The notes: generated from the sequence alone by a model not told the origin. A stretch of DNA of 64,000 bases from Actinocatenispora sp963815125 (GCA_963815125.1 CAWFFM010000002.1:558001-622000); one strand, 5' to 3'. Positions 50,436 to 60,082 are shown, counted from the first letter of the stretch. Numbers and translations are program-made.

Positions 50436-52094
50436 TCAGTGCGCGAGCGCGCCGCTCTTCGGGTCGAGCAGCAACGGCGTGCTGTCCGGGCCGTGCCGGA
50501 AGTCGAACATCCCGGTCATGTTCCCGGCCCAGGCGTCGAACGACGAGTCGCCGATGCGTTCGGTACGCCAGTTGTCCTCGATGAAGCGGGTGATCGAGGT
50601 CTGGTCCAGGACCCGGTGGTCGACGTAGTTGCGTCGGCTGTACGGGGAGACCACCAACATCGGCAGCCGGGGACCGTACCCGCAGCGGTCGGCGTAGCCG
50701 CCGGCGGCCCGGTGCCCGGTGCACATCGGGGTGTCCATGGCGGCGTCCTGCGAGCCGTTCACCAACGGTGGCGCCACGTGGTCGTACCAGCCGTCGGAGT
50801 CGTCGTAGGCCAGCACCACCGCGGTGGACCTCCATTCGGGGGAGCGCTGGAGCCGGTTGATCGTGCCGGTCACGAACCGCTGCTCGTCGAGCGGGTCGGA
50901 GTAGCCGGCGTGCCCGTCGGCGTACGAGGGTGCCTTCAGGAAGCTGACCGCGGGCAGGTTGTGCGCGTCCAGGGCGTCGGTGAAGTCAGCCATGTCGTAC
51001 TGGTGGTTGGCCTGGTCGTTCTGACCGATCGCCGCCACCGAGGACGGTGGCAGGTGTTCGGGATTGGCGGTAGAGCGGTAGTACTGGAAGGGTTCGTGGT
51101 GCGGGCTGTAGTCCACCACCTGGTTACCGCCGACATTGGCGTGGGTGGCACCACAGACCGCGTAGCCGTTGGCGTGGCCGGTCGGGCGGAACCCGCCCTG
51201 GAACCAGCCCCAGGTCACGTGCCGGGCGTTGAGTCGGTCGCCGATGTTGCGACCGGTCATCACGCCCAGGTTCGCCTTGGCGGTGTGGTTGGCGTCGGAG
51301 CAGTCGTCGAAGGCCGGGTCCGGGTCGTTGATCATCGTGCCGACGCCGTGCGAGTCGGGTGACTGCACCACGTTGTGGTCCTCGACGCGTTCGTGACTGA
51401 CCGGGTCCACCGCGTAGATGCCGTGCGTCTGCCCGGAGATCAGGTTGATCGCGCCGGGGCTGGAGGGCCCGTAGACCGAGCCGAAGGAGTTGTCGCTCAT
51501 CGCGTAGCGCTGCGCGTAGTTCCACATCGCGGTGACGGTGTTGCCGTCGTAGTAGTCCATCACCAGGCCGGGCTCACCGAACAGGATCGGCTGACCGGTG
51601 CAGGTCTCGGCCTCGGTGTACTCGACGAACCGGTCGGCCCGGCCGTCGTGGTACGCCTGCTGCTCCGGACCGTATCCGTGGTGCTGGTCGCAGGTGAGCG
51701 CATGTTCGGCGGAGAGCCGCTTCGGGTTGTACTGGTTCGGGTTGTGCGTCAGCAGCTTCGCGGACAGCCCGTTGACCTTCGGGGTGTTGCGGGCCGGGGT
51801 GAACGGTGTCCCGTCGGTGTTCGCCGCGTGCGGGTAGGTGCCGAAGTAGTGGTCGAACGAGATGTTCTCGCCGAAGATGACCACGATGTGCTTGATCGGC
51901 GTGCTGGTGTGCAGCGAGGCTGCGCTCACCGGGCGCAGCGATGCCGTGTTCTCCCCTGAGGCGTTGTTGACCATGGTCAGTACCGCTGCGGTAGTGATCG
52001 CGACAGCTGCTGCGCCGATGGCCGTGAGCCGCTGGCGACGGCCGCCCGACCGCCTGCTCGGCGGCGCCGTCCGTCGTGCTGGACCGTCGTTCAT
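50436..52094 (-). CDS. Secreted phosphoesterase, phospholipase C / acid phosphatase family
   Basis: A 552-residue protein of the phosphoesterase family (PF04185) that includes bacterial phospholipase C and AcpA acid phosphatase. A basic, Arg-rich N-region and hydrophobic segment (about 23-42) form the signal. The core begins with KHIVVIFGENISFDHYFGTYP (68-88) and later has AYDDSDGWYDHVAPP; both are typical metal-site motifs. RLPMLVVSPYSRRNYVDH follows near the end. ATG 52094 is preceded by GGGAGGA. The Arg-pair in the N-region could fit Tat export, but a clear twin-Arg motif is not obvious. Substrate (phospholipid or phosphomonoester) not predicted. Confidence 0.9.
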   Translation of the reverse strand: MNDGPARRTAPPSRRSGGRRQRLTAIGAAAVAITTAAVLTMVNNASGENTASLRPVSAASLHTSTPIKHIVVIFGENISFDHYFGTYPHAANTDGTPFTPARNTPKVNGLSAKLLTHNPNQYNPKRLSAEHALTCDQHHGYGPEQQAYHDGRADRFVEYTEAETCTGQPILFGEPGLVMDYYDGNTVTAMWNYAQRYAMSDNSFGSVYGPSSPGAINLISGQTHGIYAVDPVSHERVEDHNVVQSPDSHGVGTMINDPDPAFDDCSDANHTAKANLGVMTGRNIGDRLNARHVTWGWFQGGFRPTGHANGYAVCGATHANVGGNQVVDYSPHHEPFQYYRSTANPEHLPPSSVAAIGQNDQANHQYDMADFTDALDAHNLPAVSFLKAPSYADGHAGYSDPLDEQRFVTGTINRLQRSPEWRSTAVVLAYDDSDGWYDHVAPPLVNGSQDAAMDTPMCTGHRAAGGYADRCGYGPRLPMLVVSPYSRRNYVDHRVLDQTSITRFIEDNWRTERIGDSSFDAWAGNMTGMFDFRHGPDSTPLLLDPKSGALAH

Positions 52095-52321
52095 CTGCGT
52101 CCTCCCAGGTCGGTAGCCGCCACCCGCCGCCGCGCATGACCGGTCGAGATTATGGCACCGATCGGACGCCGAACATAGGTCACGTTGCCTTGTCGACCGG
52201 AAATCCTGGATCGGGTACGGAAATGTCACCGGTGGTGTTCCGGTTGTTGCCGTCCCCGTCATCGGACTGTCAGCTGAGGCCCGGACACGGGTACCGCGAT
52301 TCCAGGTGACACGACGCGCGT

Positions 52322-53344
52322 CTAGTACGGGTTCGCCTCGTGCCGGAAGGCGCGCGCCATCGTCACGCTGCTGGTGCGCGGATAGGAGATGACGTGCGGG
52401 TTTCCGTCGGAGACGTAGCGGTTGCGGGTGAGGCGGGGCAGCCAGTAGTGCTCGTCCATGTCGATGCGCCCATGCCAGGAACGGATCCGGGGGATCGCGT
52501 ACGGGTTCCAGTCGGTACTGAACGGCGACGGGGCGGGGTTCGCGCCGACCAGCATTACCCCCAGATACCGGTACCTCACCTGTTGCCAGGAGCCGCGGTG
52601 CGCCAACGTGGCGTTTCCGGGCATCGATCCGAACGGCAGGGCCATGGTGCGCACCTGGTAGCCGGGGACGGCCCGGCTGATCGCCAACTGTTCGCGGCCG
52701 ATCTCGCCTTGTACCGCTGAGGAACTGAGTGTGCTCAGGTCGGCGTGTGTCTCGGTGTGGTTGCCGATCTCCCACCCGTGGTCGCGCAGCCAGGTCAGCT
52801 CCCGGGCCGGCCGGTGCGAGCCGAACGGGGTGTGGTTGACATACATCGTGCCCACGCCCCGGAAGCGGGGATGTGCCGCGGCCACGGCCCGTACGACACC
52901 GACCGCGCAGTCCGGATCGACGGTGCCGTCGGAGCGCAACGTGAACTGGTCCGGATAGCTGTCGTCGAAGGTGAGCACCACCGGACTCGCCCCGGCCGGC
53001 ACGTCGAGTTCGCCGGTGACCAGGTCGGCAGCCGTGATGGCCACGTAGTTCTGCCGGGCCAGGTACTCCAGGGTCGCGGTCAACTGGGCGGGGGTCTGCG
53101 CGTAGTCGCCGCTGGGATGCTGCTCGACCTGGTGGACCATCAGTACCGGGACCTGGCCGAGTTCGTCGGCGTGCACGGTGCTCGGGTCGGTCGACGGGGT
53201 CGGTGACGGGTTCGGTGATGCTGAGGGGCTCGTCGAGGGCGCAACGTGACTGCCGTCAGCGGATCGAGGTGCTGTGCCGCAACCGGCGATCAGGCCGACG
53301 ACGATGCTCGCGGCGAGGACGGTCTGGAGCGTGCGGATCGGCAT
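52322..53344 (-). CDS. Polysaccharide deacetylase lipoprotein (NodB fold)
   Basis: A 340-residue exported protein. The signal peptide ends in lipobox LIAGC (C22), so it is a membrane lipoprotein, followed by a Ser/Pro-rich linker (about 30-55). The NodB motifs are TFDDS (125-129) with the metal-binding Asp pair and HTETH (196-200). MALPFGSMPG resembles motif 3. It should deacetylate N-acetyl sugars of the cell wall or other glycans. Start ATG 53344; upstream starts in the frame are less likely. Adjacent to the secreted phosphoesterase on the same strand, 227 nt apart. Confidence 0.88.
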   Translation of the reverse strand: MPIRTLQTVLAASIVVGLIAGCGTAPRSADGSHVAPSTSPSASPNPSPTPSTDPSTVHADELGQVPVLMVHQVEQHPSGDYAQTPAQLTATLEYLARQNYVAITAADLVTGELDVPAGASPVVLTFDDSYPDQFTLRSDGTVDPDCAVGVVRAVAAAHPRFRGVGTMYVNHTPFGSHRPARELTWLRDHGWEIGNHTETHADLSTLSSSAVQGEIGREQLAISRAVPGYQVRTMALPFGSMPGNATLAHRGSWQQVRYRYLGVMLVGANPAPSPFSTDWNPYAIPRIRSWHGRIDMDEHYWLPRLTRNRYVSDGNPHVISYPRTSSVTMARAFRHEANPY

Positions 53345-53439
53345 GGGCAGCCGCTCACTTTCCACCGCAGGGCGAAAGAACATACTTCGTGGCCTTTGCC
53401 ACGAGTATCTCATCTGACCGGCAGCGGCGGGACCACAGT

Positions 53440-53850
53440 TCAGTACTGCTGCAGTTCGACCAGGTTGCCGTCCGGGTCGCGGAAGTGCGCCGAGCGCAGG
53501 CCGTAGTCCTTGTCACTGGGAGCGCCGACCAGCACGCCACCGTGCTGCTGGAGCCGGTCCACCCAGTCGTCGACCCGCGCGACCCGCAGCACCACCATCT
53601 GCCTGTCCGGCTGTGTCGCCGGCGCGGGCGCCGGACCGGCACTGCTGGGTATGCCGGCGGCATCGTCGTCGGTCAGGATCGCCAGCGCGGTCGCCTCAGC
53701 GGCCGTGCCGGCATCCCGGTCGAAGGAGACGTACCGGCCGGGCACCGAGCGCGCCGGCCGTAGGCCGAGACCATCCCGGTAGAAGCCGAGCATGGCATCG
53801 AAGTTCGTGGTCAGGAGTCGGGGATGGATCTCCGGGAGATGGTCCTGCAT
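53440..53850 (-). CDS. VOC (glyoxalase/bleomycin-resistance) superfamily protein
   Basis: A 136-residue two-module beta-alpha-beta protein. The first module has RLLTTNFDAMLGFYRDGLGL and the second ends with HFRDPDGNLVELQQY. Candidate metal ligands are H9, H124-like and the last Glu. Substrate is unknown; glyoxalase, dioxygenase and antibiotic-binding members all share this fold. Confidence 0.85.
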   Translation of the reverse strand: MQDHLPEIHPRLLTTNFDAMLGFYRDGLGLRPARSVPGRYVSFDRDAGTAAEATALAILTDDDAAGIPSSAGPAPAPATQPDRQMVVLRVARVDDWVDRLQQHGGVLVGAPSDKDYGLRSAHFRDPDGNLVELQQY

Positions 53851-53918
53851 GTCGGGATACTAGGCCGACCACGGCAGCGCCCCTGGCGCCGGTGCCGGCG
53901 GGCGTGGGCGCGTACGGC

Positions 53919-54518
53919 TCACTCGGCCGGGATCAGCAGACCCGATTCCAGGTGACCGAAGGCGGCGTCGATCAGGCCCGCCGGATCGGTGCCGGCCGGC
54001 GCATGGGTCCAGGCATGGATGGCCGTCCGGATCGCGGTCACCGAGGCCGCCGCGGTCAGCTCGACGTACAGATGGGTGCGGGGCAACCCGGTGCGCATCG
54101 CTACAGCTGCCGCCAGAGCCCGCTGCACCGAACCCATCACCACCGCGAAGCGGCCGATCAACCCGGGCTGCTCGCGGACCAGTTGAAGACGGTCCTGCCA
54201 CCGGTCCATGCGCATGGCGTCGGCGACCGCCGCGCCGAGCACCGTTCTGATCGCCCGGATAGGCGTCTCCGGCGCGGGCCGTTCGACCACGGCACGGGTC
54301 ACGAACGCGTCGATCTCGGCGTCCCAGTTGATCAGCGCCTCGTCCTTGCTGGCGAAGTAGTTGAAGAACGTCCGGGGCGAGACACCGGCCTGCGCACAGA
54401 TGTCCTCGACGGTGACCGCCTCAGGACCGCGCTCCCGGACGAGGCGCAGCGCGGCGCCCTGCAGGGCATTGTGGGTCGCCATCTTCCGGTCCGCGCGAGC
54501 GCCTGCGGCGATCACCAT
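53919..54518 (-). CDS. TetR-family transcriptional regulator
   Basis: A 199-residue repressor. The helix-turn-helix is in VEDICAQAGVSPRTFFNYFASKDE (about 37-60), a very typical TetR signature. The C-terminal ligand domain follows. ATG 54518 is preceded by GGAGGGAG. It is divergent from the sigma factor gene; a palindrome lies between them. Ligand unknown. Confidence 0.9.
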   Translation of the reverse strand: MVIAAGARADRKMATHNALQGAALRLVRERGPEAVTVEDICAQAGVSPRTFFNYFASKDEALINWDAEIDAFVTRAVVERPAPETPIRAIRTVLGAAVADAMRMDRWQDRLQLVREQPGLIGRFAVVMGSVQRALAAAVAMRTGLPRTHLYVELTAAASVTAIRTAIHAWTHAPAGTDPAGLIDAAFGHLESGLLIPAE

Positions 54519-54594
54519 GCCACTCCCTCCACCGACCCGTGGCCAGTGCCATCTTCGTCAATATCGTGACAGCGTCAGGGCCGTTTCGATAGCT

Positions 54595-54609
54595 TTGCAG
54601 TGAATGCAA
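54595..54609. promoter_or_regulatory. Palindrome in the TetR-sigma intergenic region (candidate operator)
   Basis: TTGCA-GTGAA-TGCAA, arms 5 bp. A second imperfect palindrome GTCA-ATATCG-TGAC is at 54557-54570. Either could be the TetR binding site. No other support. Confidence 0.35.
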
Positions 54610-54755
54610 GAGAACTGACTGTAGGGATCTTGACGTCTGCGGATCGCTGGGCAGCCGCGTCGGCGCCCGGAGGCAGGTCGGAGCCGCTGGTCGTGCTGTC
54701 CACGGTCCGGGGACTGAAGTGGCGACCGTGCGTGTACGTGGTTCGACAGGGATCG

Positions 54756-55745
54756 GTGGGTGACCGGGTGGATGCCAGGCAATCGGCAGGTCGGCCCGTA
54801 CGATCCGTGCTGTCGTTGCCGGGCCGCTGCGGGTCGGGGGACGCAGGATCGATCGGGACAGGTGCCGATCCGACGCTGCGGGTACGGGCACTCGGCGCCG
54901 CCGGCACCGGTGTCGAGCGCGACAACCTGCGTGCCGAGATCATCGAGGCCCTGCTGCCGCTCGCACACCGGCTGGCCCGACGCTACCGCGGTCTCGGCAT
55001 CCCGCTGGAGGATCTGCGACAGGTCGCGGCGACCGGGCTGATCCGATCGGTGGATGCCTACCAGCCGGCGCGGGGTGCCTTCGTCAGCTATGCGGTGCCC
55101 ACCATCACCGGCGAGCTGCGACGCTACCTGCGGGACCGTGCCTGGGCCGTACGTCCGCCGCGCCGGCTGCAGGAACTGGCGCTGCGGGTGCACCACGCGT
55201 CGTCCGAGTTGTGTGTCGAGCTCGGCCGGACACCGACCAGCAGTGAGCTGGCCGATCTGGTCTGCGCGCCGGTGGAGGAGGTACACCGCGCGACGGGTGC
55301 GTTGCGGGCGTACATGGCGGTGTCGCTGGACAGCGCACCGACCTCCGGATCCACCACCCCGCTGGTCGAACTGCTGCCGGAGACCAGCTCCGACATCGAC
55401 ACGGTGGTCGACAGGCTGGCTCTCAGCGCTGCGCTGGGCATCCTGTCGGAGCGGGAACGCACCATCATCCGGCTACGGTTCCTCGATGAGCTGACCCAGC
55501 AGGAGATTGCGCGCCGGTTGGGCATCTCGCAGGCGCACGTGTCCGGCATGCTCGCCCGTACCCTGCTGCGACTGCGCCACACGCTGTCGGCGGAAGGTGG
55601 CGCCGGACCCGCCGTCGGACCGTACCCGCTGGCACGTCCCGGTGCGCCGGTGCGTGCGACCTGCGCGAGGCGATCCACCCTCCGGGTGGCGCGGTCGCGA
55701 CCGTCCCGGGGCCGGCCGTCGTGTCGTCGCCACGACGGCCGGTGA
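54756..55745 (+). CDS. RNA polymerase sigma factor, SigB/SigF/SigG stress subfamily
   Basis: A group 3 sigma factor. Region 2 is visible as LLPLAHRLARRYRGLGIPLEDLRQVAATGLIRSVDAYQPARGAFVSYAVPTITGELRRYLRD; region 3 follows and region 4 is ILSERERTIIRLRFLDELTQQEIARRLGISQAHVSGMLARTLLRL, with a normal helix-turn-helix. The start is unclear: GTG 54756 (AGGGA upstream) and GTG 54768 are likely; GTG 54600 has no ribosome-binding site. A basic tail of about 55 residues follows region 4. No anti-sigma gene is adjacent, so regulation is not visible. Confidence 0.85.
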   Translation: MGDRVDARQSAGRPVRSVLSLPGRCGSGDAGSIGTGADPTLRVRALGAAGTGVERDNLRAEIIEALLPLAHRLARRYRGLGIPLEDLRQVAATGLIRSVDAYQPARGAFVSYAVPTITGELRRYLRDRAWAVRPPRRLQELALRVHHASSELCVELGRTPTSSELADLVCAPVEEVHRATGALRAYMAVSLDSAPTSGSTTPLVELLPETSSDIDTVVDRLALSAALGILSERERTIIRLRFLDELTQQEIARRLGISQAHVSGMLARTLLRLRHTLSAEGGAGPAVGPYPLARPGAPVRATCARRSTLRVARSRPSRGRPSCRRHDGR

Positions 55746-55764
55746 CCGGTCGACCGGACCGTAG

Positions 55765-56832
55765 CTAGGCGGTCCGGGCCCGCAGCGGGGCGCCGACCTC
55801 GTGCAGCGCGCGTAGCGCCTGAGCGTACGAGCGGGGCAGCGACTGCTCCTCGTAGCTGATACCCAGTTCCGCGCAGTAGTCCCGGACGATCGGCTGGGCC
55901 CGGCGCAGTGCCGGCCGGGGCATGCTGGGGAACAGGTGGTGCTCGATCTGGTAGTTCAGTCCGCCCAGCGCCCAGTCGGTGATGACGTTGCCCCGCACGT
56001 TGCGCGAGGTCAGAACCTGGCGGCGGAGGAAGTCGACGTTGTCGTCGGGGCCGAGCACCGGCATGCCCTTGTGGTTGGGCGCGAAGGACAGGCCCATGTA
56101 GAGGCCGAACAGGCCCTGGTGGATCGCGATGAACGCGACGGCCTTGCCGGGAGAGAGCACCGTGAACACGGCGCCGAAGTAGGCGAGCACGTGCAGCACC
56201 AGCAGGGTGCCCTCCAGCAGCGGGTGGCGTACCTGTCGCCCGAACACCGACCGGAAGGCGGAGACGTGCAGGTTGAGGCCCTCCAGCAGCAGCATCGGCA
56301 GGAACAGCACACCCTGCCAGCGGGTCACGAAGCGCTGTACGCCGGTGGCGGCCAATGCCTGCTCGTGGGTCCAGCGCACGACCCCGGCGGCGACGTCGGG
56401 GTCGTGGTCGATCTGGTTGGGGTGGGAGTGGTGGCGGTTGTGCTTGTCGACCCACCAGCCCTGGCCGAGGCCGATCATCAGGTTGCCGGCGATCATGCCG
56501 ATCCGGTCGGCGCTACGGCGGGAGTTCACCACCTGCCGGTGGCCGACCTCATGCCCGGCGAAGCCGACCTGGGTGAACACGACGGCCAGGACGGCGGCGA
56601 CACCCAACTGCCACCAGGAGTCGCCGAGCAGCCCGAAGCCGACCCAGCCAGCTACGTAGAGCAGACCAGTTACTGTGAGCGCCACCACGTGGTAGCCGTG
56701 TCGTCTGCGGAGCAGTCCGGCGGCGGCCACCCGGCGCGACAGTTCCGCGTAGTCGCTGCCCGCCGCTGATCTGGCCCGGGGGGTGGCGGTGGGCGACGAT
56801 CCTGCGGTGGCTAAGGCAAGGTCAACTGACAT
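55765..56832 (-). CDS. Membrane fatty-acid desaturase (acyl-lipid/acyl-CoA type)
   Basis: A 355-residue integral membrane desaturase. The three di-iron histidine boxes are HEVGHRQ (94-100), HNRHHSH (131-137) and QIEHH (295-299), in the spacing of the delta-6-like family. About four membrane helices lie between. Start ATG 56832 has CAGGAG upstream. It likely introduces a double bond in membrane lipid acyl chains. The electron donor and the double-bond position cannot be known. Convergent with the sigma factor gene. Confidence 0.92.
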   Translation of the reverse strand: MSVDLALATAGSSPTATPRARSAAGSDYAELSRRVAAAGLLRRRHGYHVVALTVTGLLYVAGWVGFGLLGDSWWQLGVAAVLAVVFTQVGFAGHEVGHRQVVNSRRSADRIGMIAGNLMIGLGQGWWVDKHNRHHSHPNQIDHDPDVAAGVVRWTHEQALAATGVQRFVTRWQGVLFLPMLLLEGLNLHVSAFRSVFGRQVRHPLLEGTLLVLHVLAYFGAVFTVLSPGKAVAFIAIHQGLFGLYMGLSFAPNHKGMPVLGPDDNVDFLRRQVLTSRNVRGNVITDWALGGLNYQIEHHLFPSMPRPALRRAQPIVRDYCAELGISYEEQSLPRSYAQALRALHEVGAPLRARTA

Positions 56833-57120
56833 CGCGGCTCCTGACTGTGGTGCGCTGGCGTTCTGCCCTGAGGGTCCCCGCCGGGTGCGTCGCACGCACT
56901 GGCGACCACACCCGGAAGTGGGGTGGGGCCAGCACCATCGACGTCGCCACGGCCGGACGATGCCGGCCGCCCGATGGGTTAGCGCACTGTACCGGCCGGG
57001 CCTTCGCGAGTGCGAGTCCGACGGCGCGCGCAGCCCCGTACCTACGTTTCGGGTGATTCCGTCGGTACGGACCGGTGACATCGGAGACGCTGCGGCGCCA
57101 CGTCCGCGACGGTACGTGCT

Positions 57121-57912
57121 TCAGCCGCCGTCGAGCAGCTGTGCTCCGCTGAATTGGGTGGGGTTGAGGACCCGCCGCAGGAAGGCCCGGGTCCGCTCCT
57201 GCTGGGGCGCGGTCAGTACCTGGTCCGGCGGACCCTGTTCGACGATCGACCCGTCGTCCATGAAGATGATCCGGTCGGCGACCTCGCGGGCGAACGCCAT
57301 CTCGTGGGTGACGACCATCATGGTCATCCCTTCGTCGGCCAGATCGCGCATCACCGTCAACACCTCGCCCACCAGTTCGGGGTCCAATGCGCTGGTGGGT
57401 TCGTCGAAGAGCATCAGCTCTGGCCCCATGGACAGCGACCTGGCGATGGCCACCCGCTGCTGCTGTCCGCCGGACAGATGCGCCGGATAGCTGTCCGCCC
57501 GGTCCGCCAGCCCGACCCGCTCAAGGTTGTGCTCCGCGATCCGGTTCGCCTCGGCCCGGCTGCGGTGCAGCACCCGGCGCTGCGCGATGGTCAGATTGTC
57601 CCGCACGGTGAGGTGGCCGAAGAGGTTGAACTGTTGGAAGACCATCCCGATGCGGCGGCGCAGGGCGTCCAGTTCACAGTCCGGATGGGTGATCTCCACC
57701 CCCAGCACTTCGATCCGGCCGTGGCTGGGCGGCTCCAGCAGATTGGCACAACGCAGCAGGGTCGACTTACCCGAGCCCGATGGGCCGATCACGCAGACCA
57801 CTTCACCGGCGCGGACGGTCAGATCGATGCCGGCCAGCACCGACAGTGCCCCGAAGGACTTGTGCAGGTCCTCGATCACCAGTGCCGGTGTACCGCTGTC
57901 CGACGTGCTCAT
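57121..57912 (-). CDS. Amino-acid ABC transporter, ATP-binding protein
   Basis: A 263-residue GlnQ/HisP-type ATPase. Walker A is GPSGSGKST (43-51), signature LSGGQQQR (146-153) and Walker B LFDEPTSALD (168-177). The Q-loop is VFQQFNLFGHLTV. It overlaps the permease gene and completes the importer. Substrate is polar amino acids, not further specified. Confidence 0.94.
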   Translation of the reverse strand: MSTSDSGTPALVIEDLHKSFGALSVLAGIDLTVRAGEVVCVIGPSGSGKSTLLRCANLLEPPSHGRIEVLGVEITHPDCELDALRRRIGMVFQQFNLFGHLTVRDNLTIAQRRVLHRSRAEANRIAEHNLERVGLADRADSYPAHLSGGQQQRVAIARSLSMGPELMLFDEPTSALDPELVGEVLTVMRDLADEGMTMMVVTHEMAFAREVADRIIFMDDGSIVEQGPPDQVLTAPQQERTRAFLRRVLNPTQFSGAQLLDGG

Positions 57913-58763
57913 CTCGACCTCGCCGCCCGCAGTTCCATCCGCCGTACCAGTTGGGACAGCGGCAGGGTGATCACCAGGTACGCCAGTGCCGCCACCACCA
58001 GTGGAGTGGCATTGACCCGGGTGTTGAGTACGTCGGAGGAGAACTTCGTGATCTCCACGTTGGTCGCGGTGACACCCAATACGTAGGCCAGCGAACTGTC
58101 CTTGGTCAGCAGGATGATCTCGTTGGTCAGCGGTGGGATGATGATCCGGAACGCCTGCGGGATGACCACGGAGATCATCGCGCGCCCGTGGGACATGCCC
58201 AAGGTGCGTGCCGCCTCCAACTGGCCGCGGGGCACCGCCTGGATTCCGGCGCGGATCGTCTCGGCCATGTACGCCGCCGCGGTCAGCCCGAGGCCGAGGG
58301 CCATCCGTCCATACACCCCGCCGGGGATCTCCCGGTCCGGGAAGGCGATCGGGATCCCGTAGCCGACCAGGAAGAGCACCACCAGTACCGGCAGCCCCCG
58401 GAACAGCTCGATGTATCCGGTGGCCACCCAGCGGTAGACCCGGATGCCGGACAGCCGCATCAGGGCCAGGACCGTACCGGTCAGCAGGCCGAAGCAGAAG
58501 GCGCCGAGTGTGAACAGCAGGGTGTTGACCAGTGCCGGGAAGATGATGGTCGGGAACATGCCGGCCGCGATGTCGGGCCGGAAGAACCCCTGCTGCACGG
58601 CGTGCCAGTCGGCGGTGAACGCGATCGCCAGCAGCACTCCCACGAACACCGCGTACTGCACGGCCCGGGTGCCGCGTTGGCGTTGGCGTCGGCTCAACCG
58701 ACGCCGGGGTGGGTCCATCGACGGATCCACCCCAACTGTCCGCACGTCATCGGTGCCCATCAT
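57909..58763 (-). CDS. Amino-acid ABC transporter, permease
   Basis: A 284-residue HisM/GlnM-type permease. After a basic N-terminus of about 30 residues it has about five to six membrane segments. The EAA loop that docks the ATPase is EAARTLGMSHGRAMISVVIPQA. It sits between the binding protein and the ATPase. Start ATG 58763, or ATG 58760, both plausible. Confidence 0.92.
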   Translation of the reverse strand: MMGTDDVRTVGVDPSMDPPRRRLSRRQRQRGTRAVQYAVFVGVLLAIAFTADWHAVQQGFFRPDIAAGMFPTIIFPALVNTLLFTLGAFCFGLLTGTVLALMRLSGIRVYRWVATGYIELFRGLPVLVVLFLVGYGIPIAFPDREIPGGVYGRMALGLGLTAAAYMAETIRAGIQAVPRGQLEAARTLGMSHGRAMISVVIPQAFRIIIPPLTNEIILLTKDSSLAYVLGVTATNVEITKFSSDVLNTRVNATPLVVAALAYLVITLPLSQLVRRMELRAARSR

Positions 58764-58791
58764 GCCCGTACCGGTCCGCCGGGGGCGCCGA

Positions 58792-59616
58792 TCATGAGGC
58801 CGCGCCGGGCTTGCCGCCGATCCACTTCGCGTACACCTTGTCGTAGCTGCCGTCCTTACGGGACTGCCGGATCACCTTGTTCACCAGGGCCAGCAGTTTC
58901 GGGTTGCTGCCCTTGCGGACCGCGTAGCCGTACTGCTCACCGGTCTTGAACTGGGTGGAGACGGTGAACTTGCCCGGGTTGTGCTTGACGTAGGTGGCCA
59001 TCACCGGCAGGTCGTCGATCGCCGCGTCGACCTGCCGAGTGGCCAGCGCCTGCTGGAGGGCGGCGAGATCCTTGAACGAGACGGTCGTGTACCCGTTCTG
59101 CTTGGCGTGCTGCTGTCCGTATTCCTCGCCGGTGGTGGACGCCTGGGTGCCCAGCTTGCGGCCTTTCAGTGCGGCGAGCGAGGTGTAGCGCTGGTTCGAA
59201 CGGGTCAGCAGCGCCTGGTCGGCGTCGAAGTAGGGCACGGAGAAGTCCATCACCGCCTGACGGTCCTTGTTGATCGTCATGCCCGCCGCGGCCACATCGC
59301 ACTTGCCGGAGTTGAGATCCTGCCCGGACTTGATGCCCTCGAACGGGGTGTCGACGACCGACTGCTTGACGCCGAGTTTCTTCGCCACGAGGTCCATCAG
59401 GTCGATGTCGAACCCGACCACCTGCTGGGAGTTGTCCCGGTACTGGAACGGCTCGTACGGCAGGTGGGTGCAGACGGTCAGTGCGCCGGCCCTGATGAGT
59501 TTGACGCCGGACGAGGTCGTTTCGCCCTTGTCCGATTTGGCGCACGCCGAACCGGTCATGACCAGGCCGGCCACCAGTACTGCCGTCATGACGGCCCGTC
59601 GCCCTGTCGTGCGCAT
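58792..59616 (-). CDS. Amino-acid ABC transporter, substrate-binding lipoprotein
   Basis: A 274-residue family 3 solute-binding protein. The signal ends at lipobox TGSAC (C25). The two lobes start with LTVCTHLPYEPFQY and GFDIDLMDLVAKKLG, typical for glutamine/arginine binders; GKCDVAAAGMTINKDR and DDLPVMATYV follow. It is the first gene of the minus-strand importer. The ligand is a polar amino acid, not predictable further. Confidence 0.93.
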   Translation of the reverse strand: MRTTGRRAVMTAVLVAGLVMTGSACAKSDKGETTSSGVKLIRAGALTVCTHLPYEPFQYRDNSQQVVGFDIDLMDLVAKKLGVKQSVVDTPFEGIKSGQDLNSGKCDVAAAGMTINKDRQAVMDFSVPYFDADQALLTRSNQRYTSLAALKGRKLGTQASTTGEEYGQQHAKQNGYTTVSFKDLAALQQALATRQVDAAIDDLPVMATYVKHNPGKFTVSTQFKTGEQYGYAVRKGSNPKLLALVNKVIRQSRKDGSYDKVYAKWIGGKPGAAS

Positions 59617-59887
59617 CGATTCTTCCCCTTCGCGGCTATCTGCCAGGTCGGATCACACCGGGGGTGATCCTGCCATGCGTTGCTGTGTTCAGCACGTCGC
59701 GTATCGGAGGACCAGTTGGTCCCGCCTCGGCCGATTGGCCACGCAGCGCAATGTCGCGTACGGATCGTCGGGTATCTGTCGGAGCATCTGCCCTGATCGG
59801 AAGGCGACACGTGCAGCAGGGTGGACGGATGCGCCAACCACGGTAAGGTATTTGACGAGCGACAAATTATTCACGTCAGGAGTGACC

Positions 59888-60082
59888 GTGGAGCCAGGCA
59901 GACCGGTTCTTCCGACCGTCACCGAATTGCGCAGCTACGGCGTGCCCTACGACCGGATCGCCGAGCGACTCGGGATGCCGCTGGCGACCCTGTGGGCACT
60001 GATCCTCGAGGAGGAGGCCGACGCAGCGCGGCGCACACCGACCACCTCGGCTACTCCACCGGCCGCCGCATCGAAAACGTGA
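59888..60082 (+). CDS. Small protein with HTH-like core
   Basis: A 64-residue protein. TELRSYGVPYDRIAERLGMPLATLWALI (residues 12-39) has the spacing of a helix-turn-helix; the rest is acidic then Ala/Thr/Pro-rich. GTG 59888 follows AGGAG at 5 nt spacing; GTG 59882 is also in frame. TTGACG at 59852 could be a -35, but no -10 at the right distance was found. The 3' end overlaps the next gene on the other strand by 32 nt. Function unknown. Confidence 0.6.
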   Translation: MEPGRPVLPTVTELRSYGVPYDRIAERLGMPLATLWALILEEEADAARRTPTTSATPPAAASKT

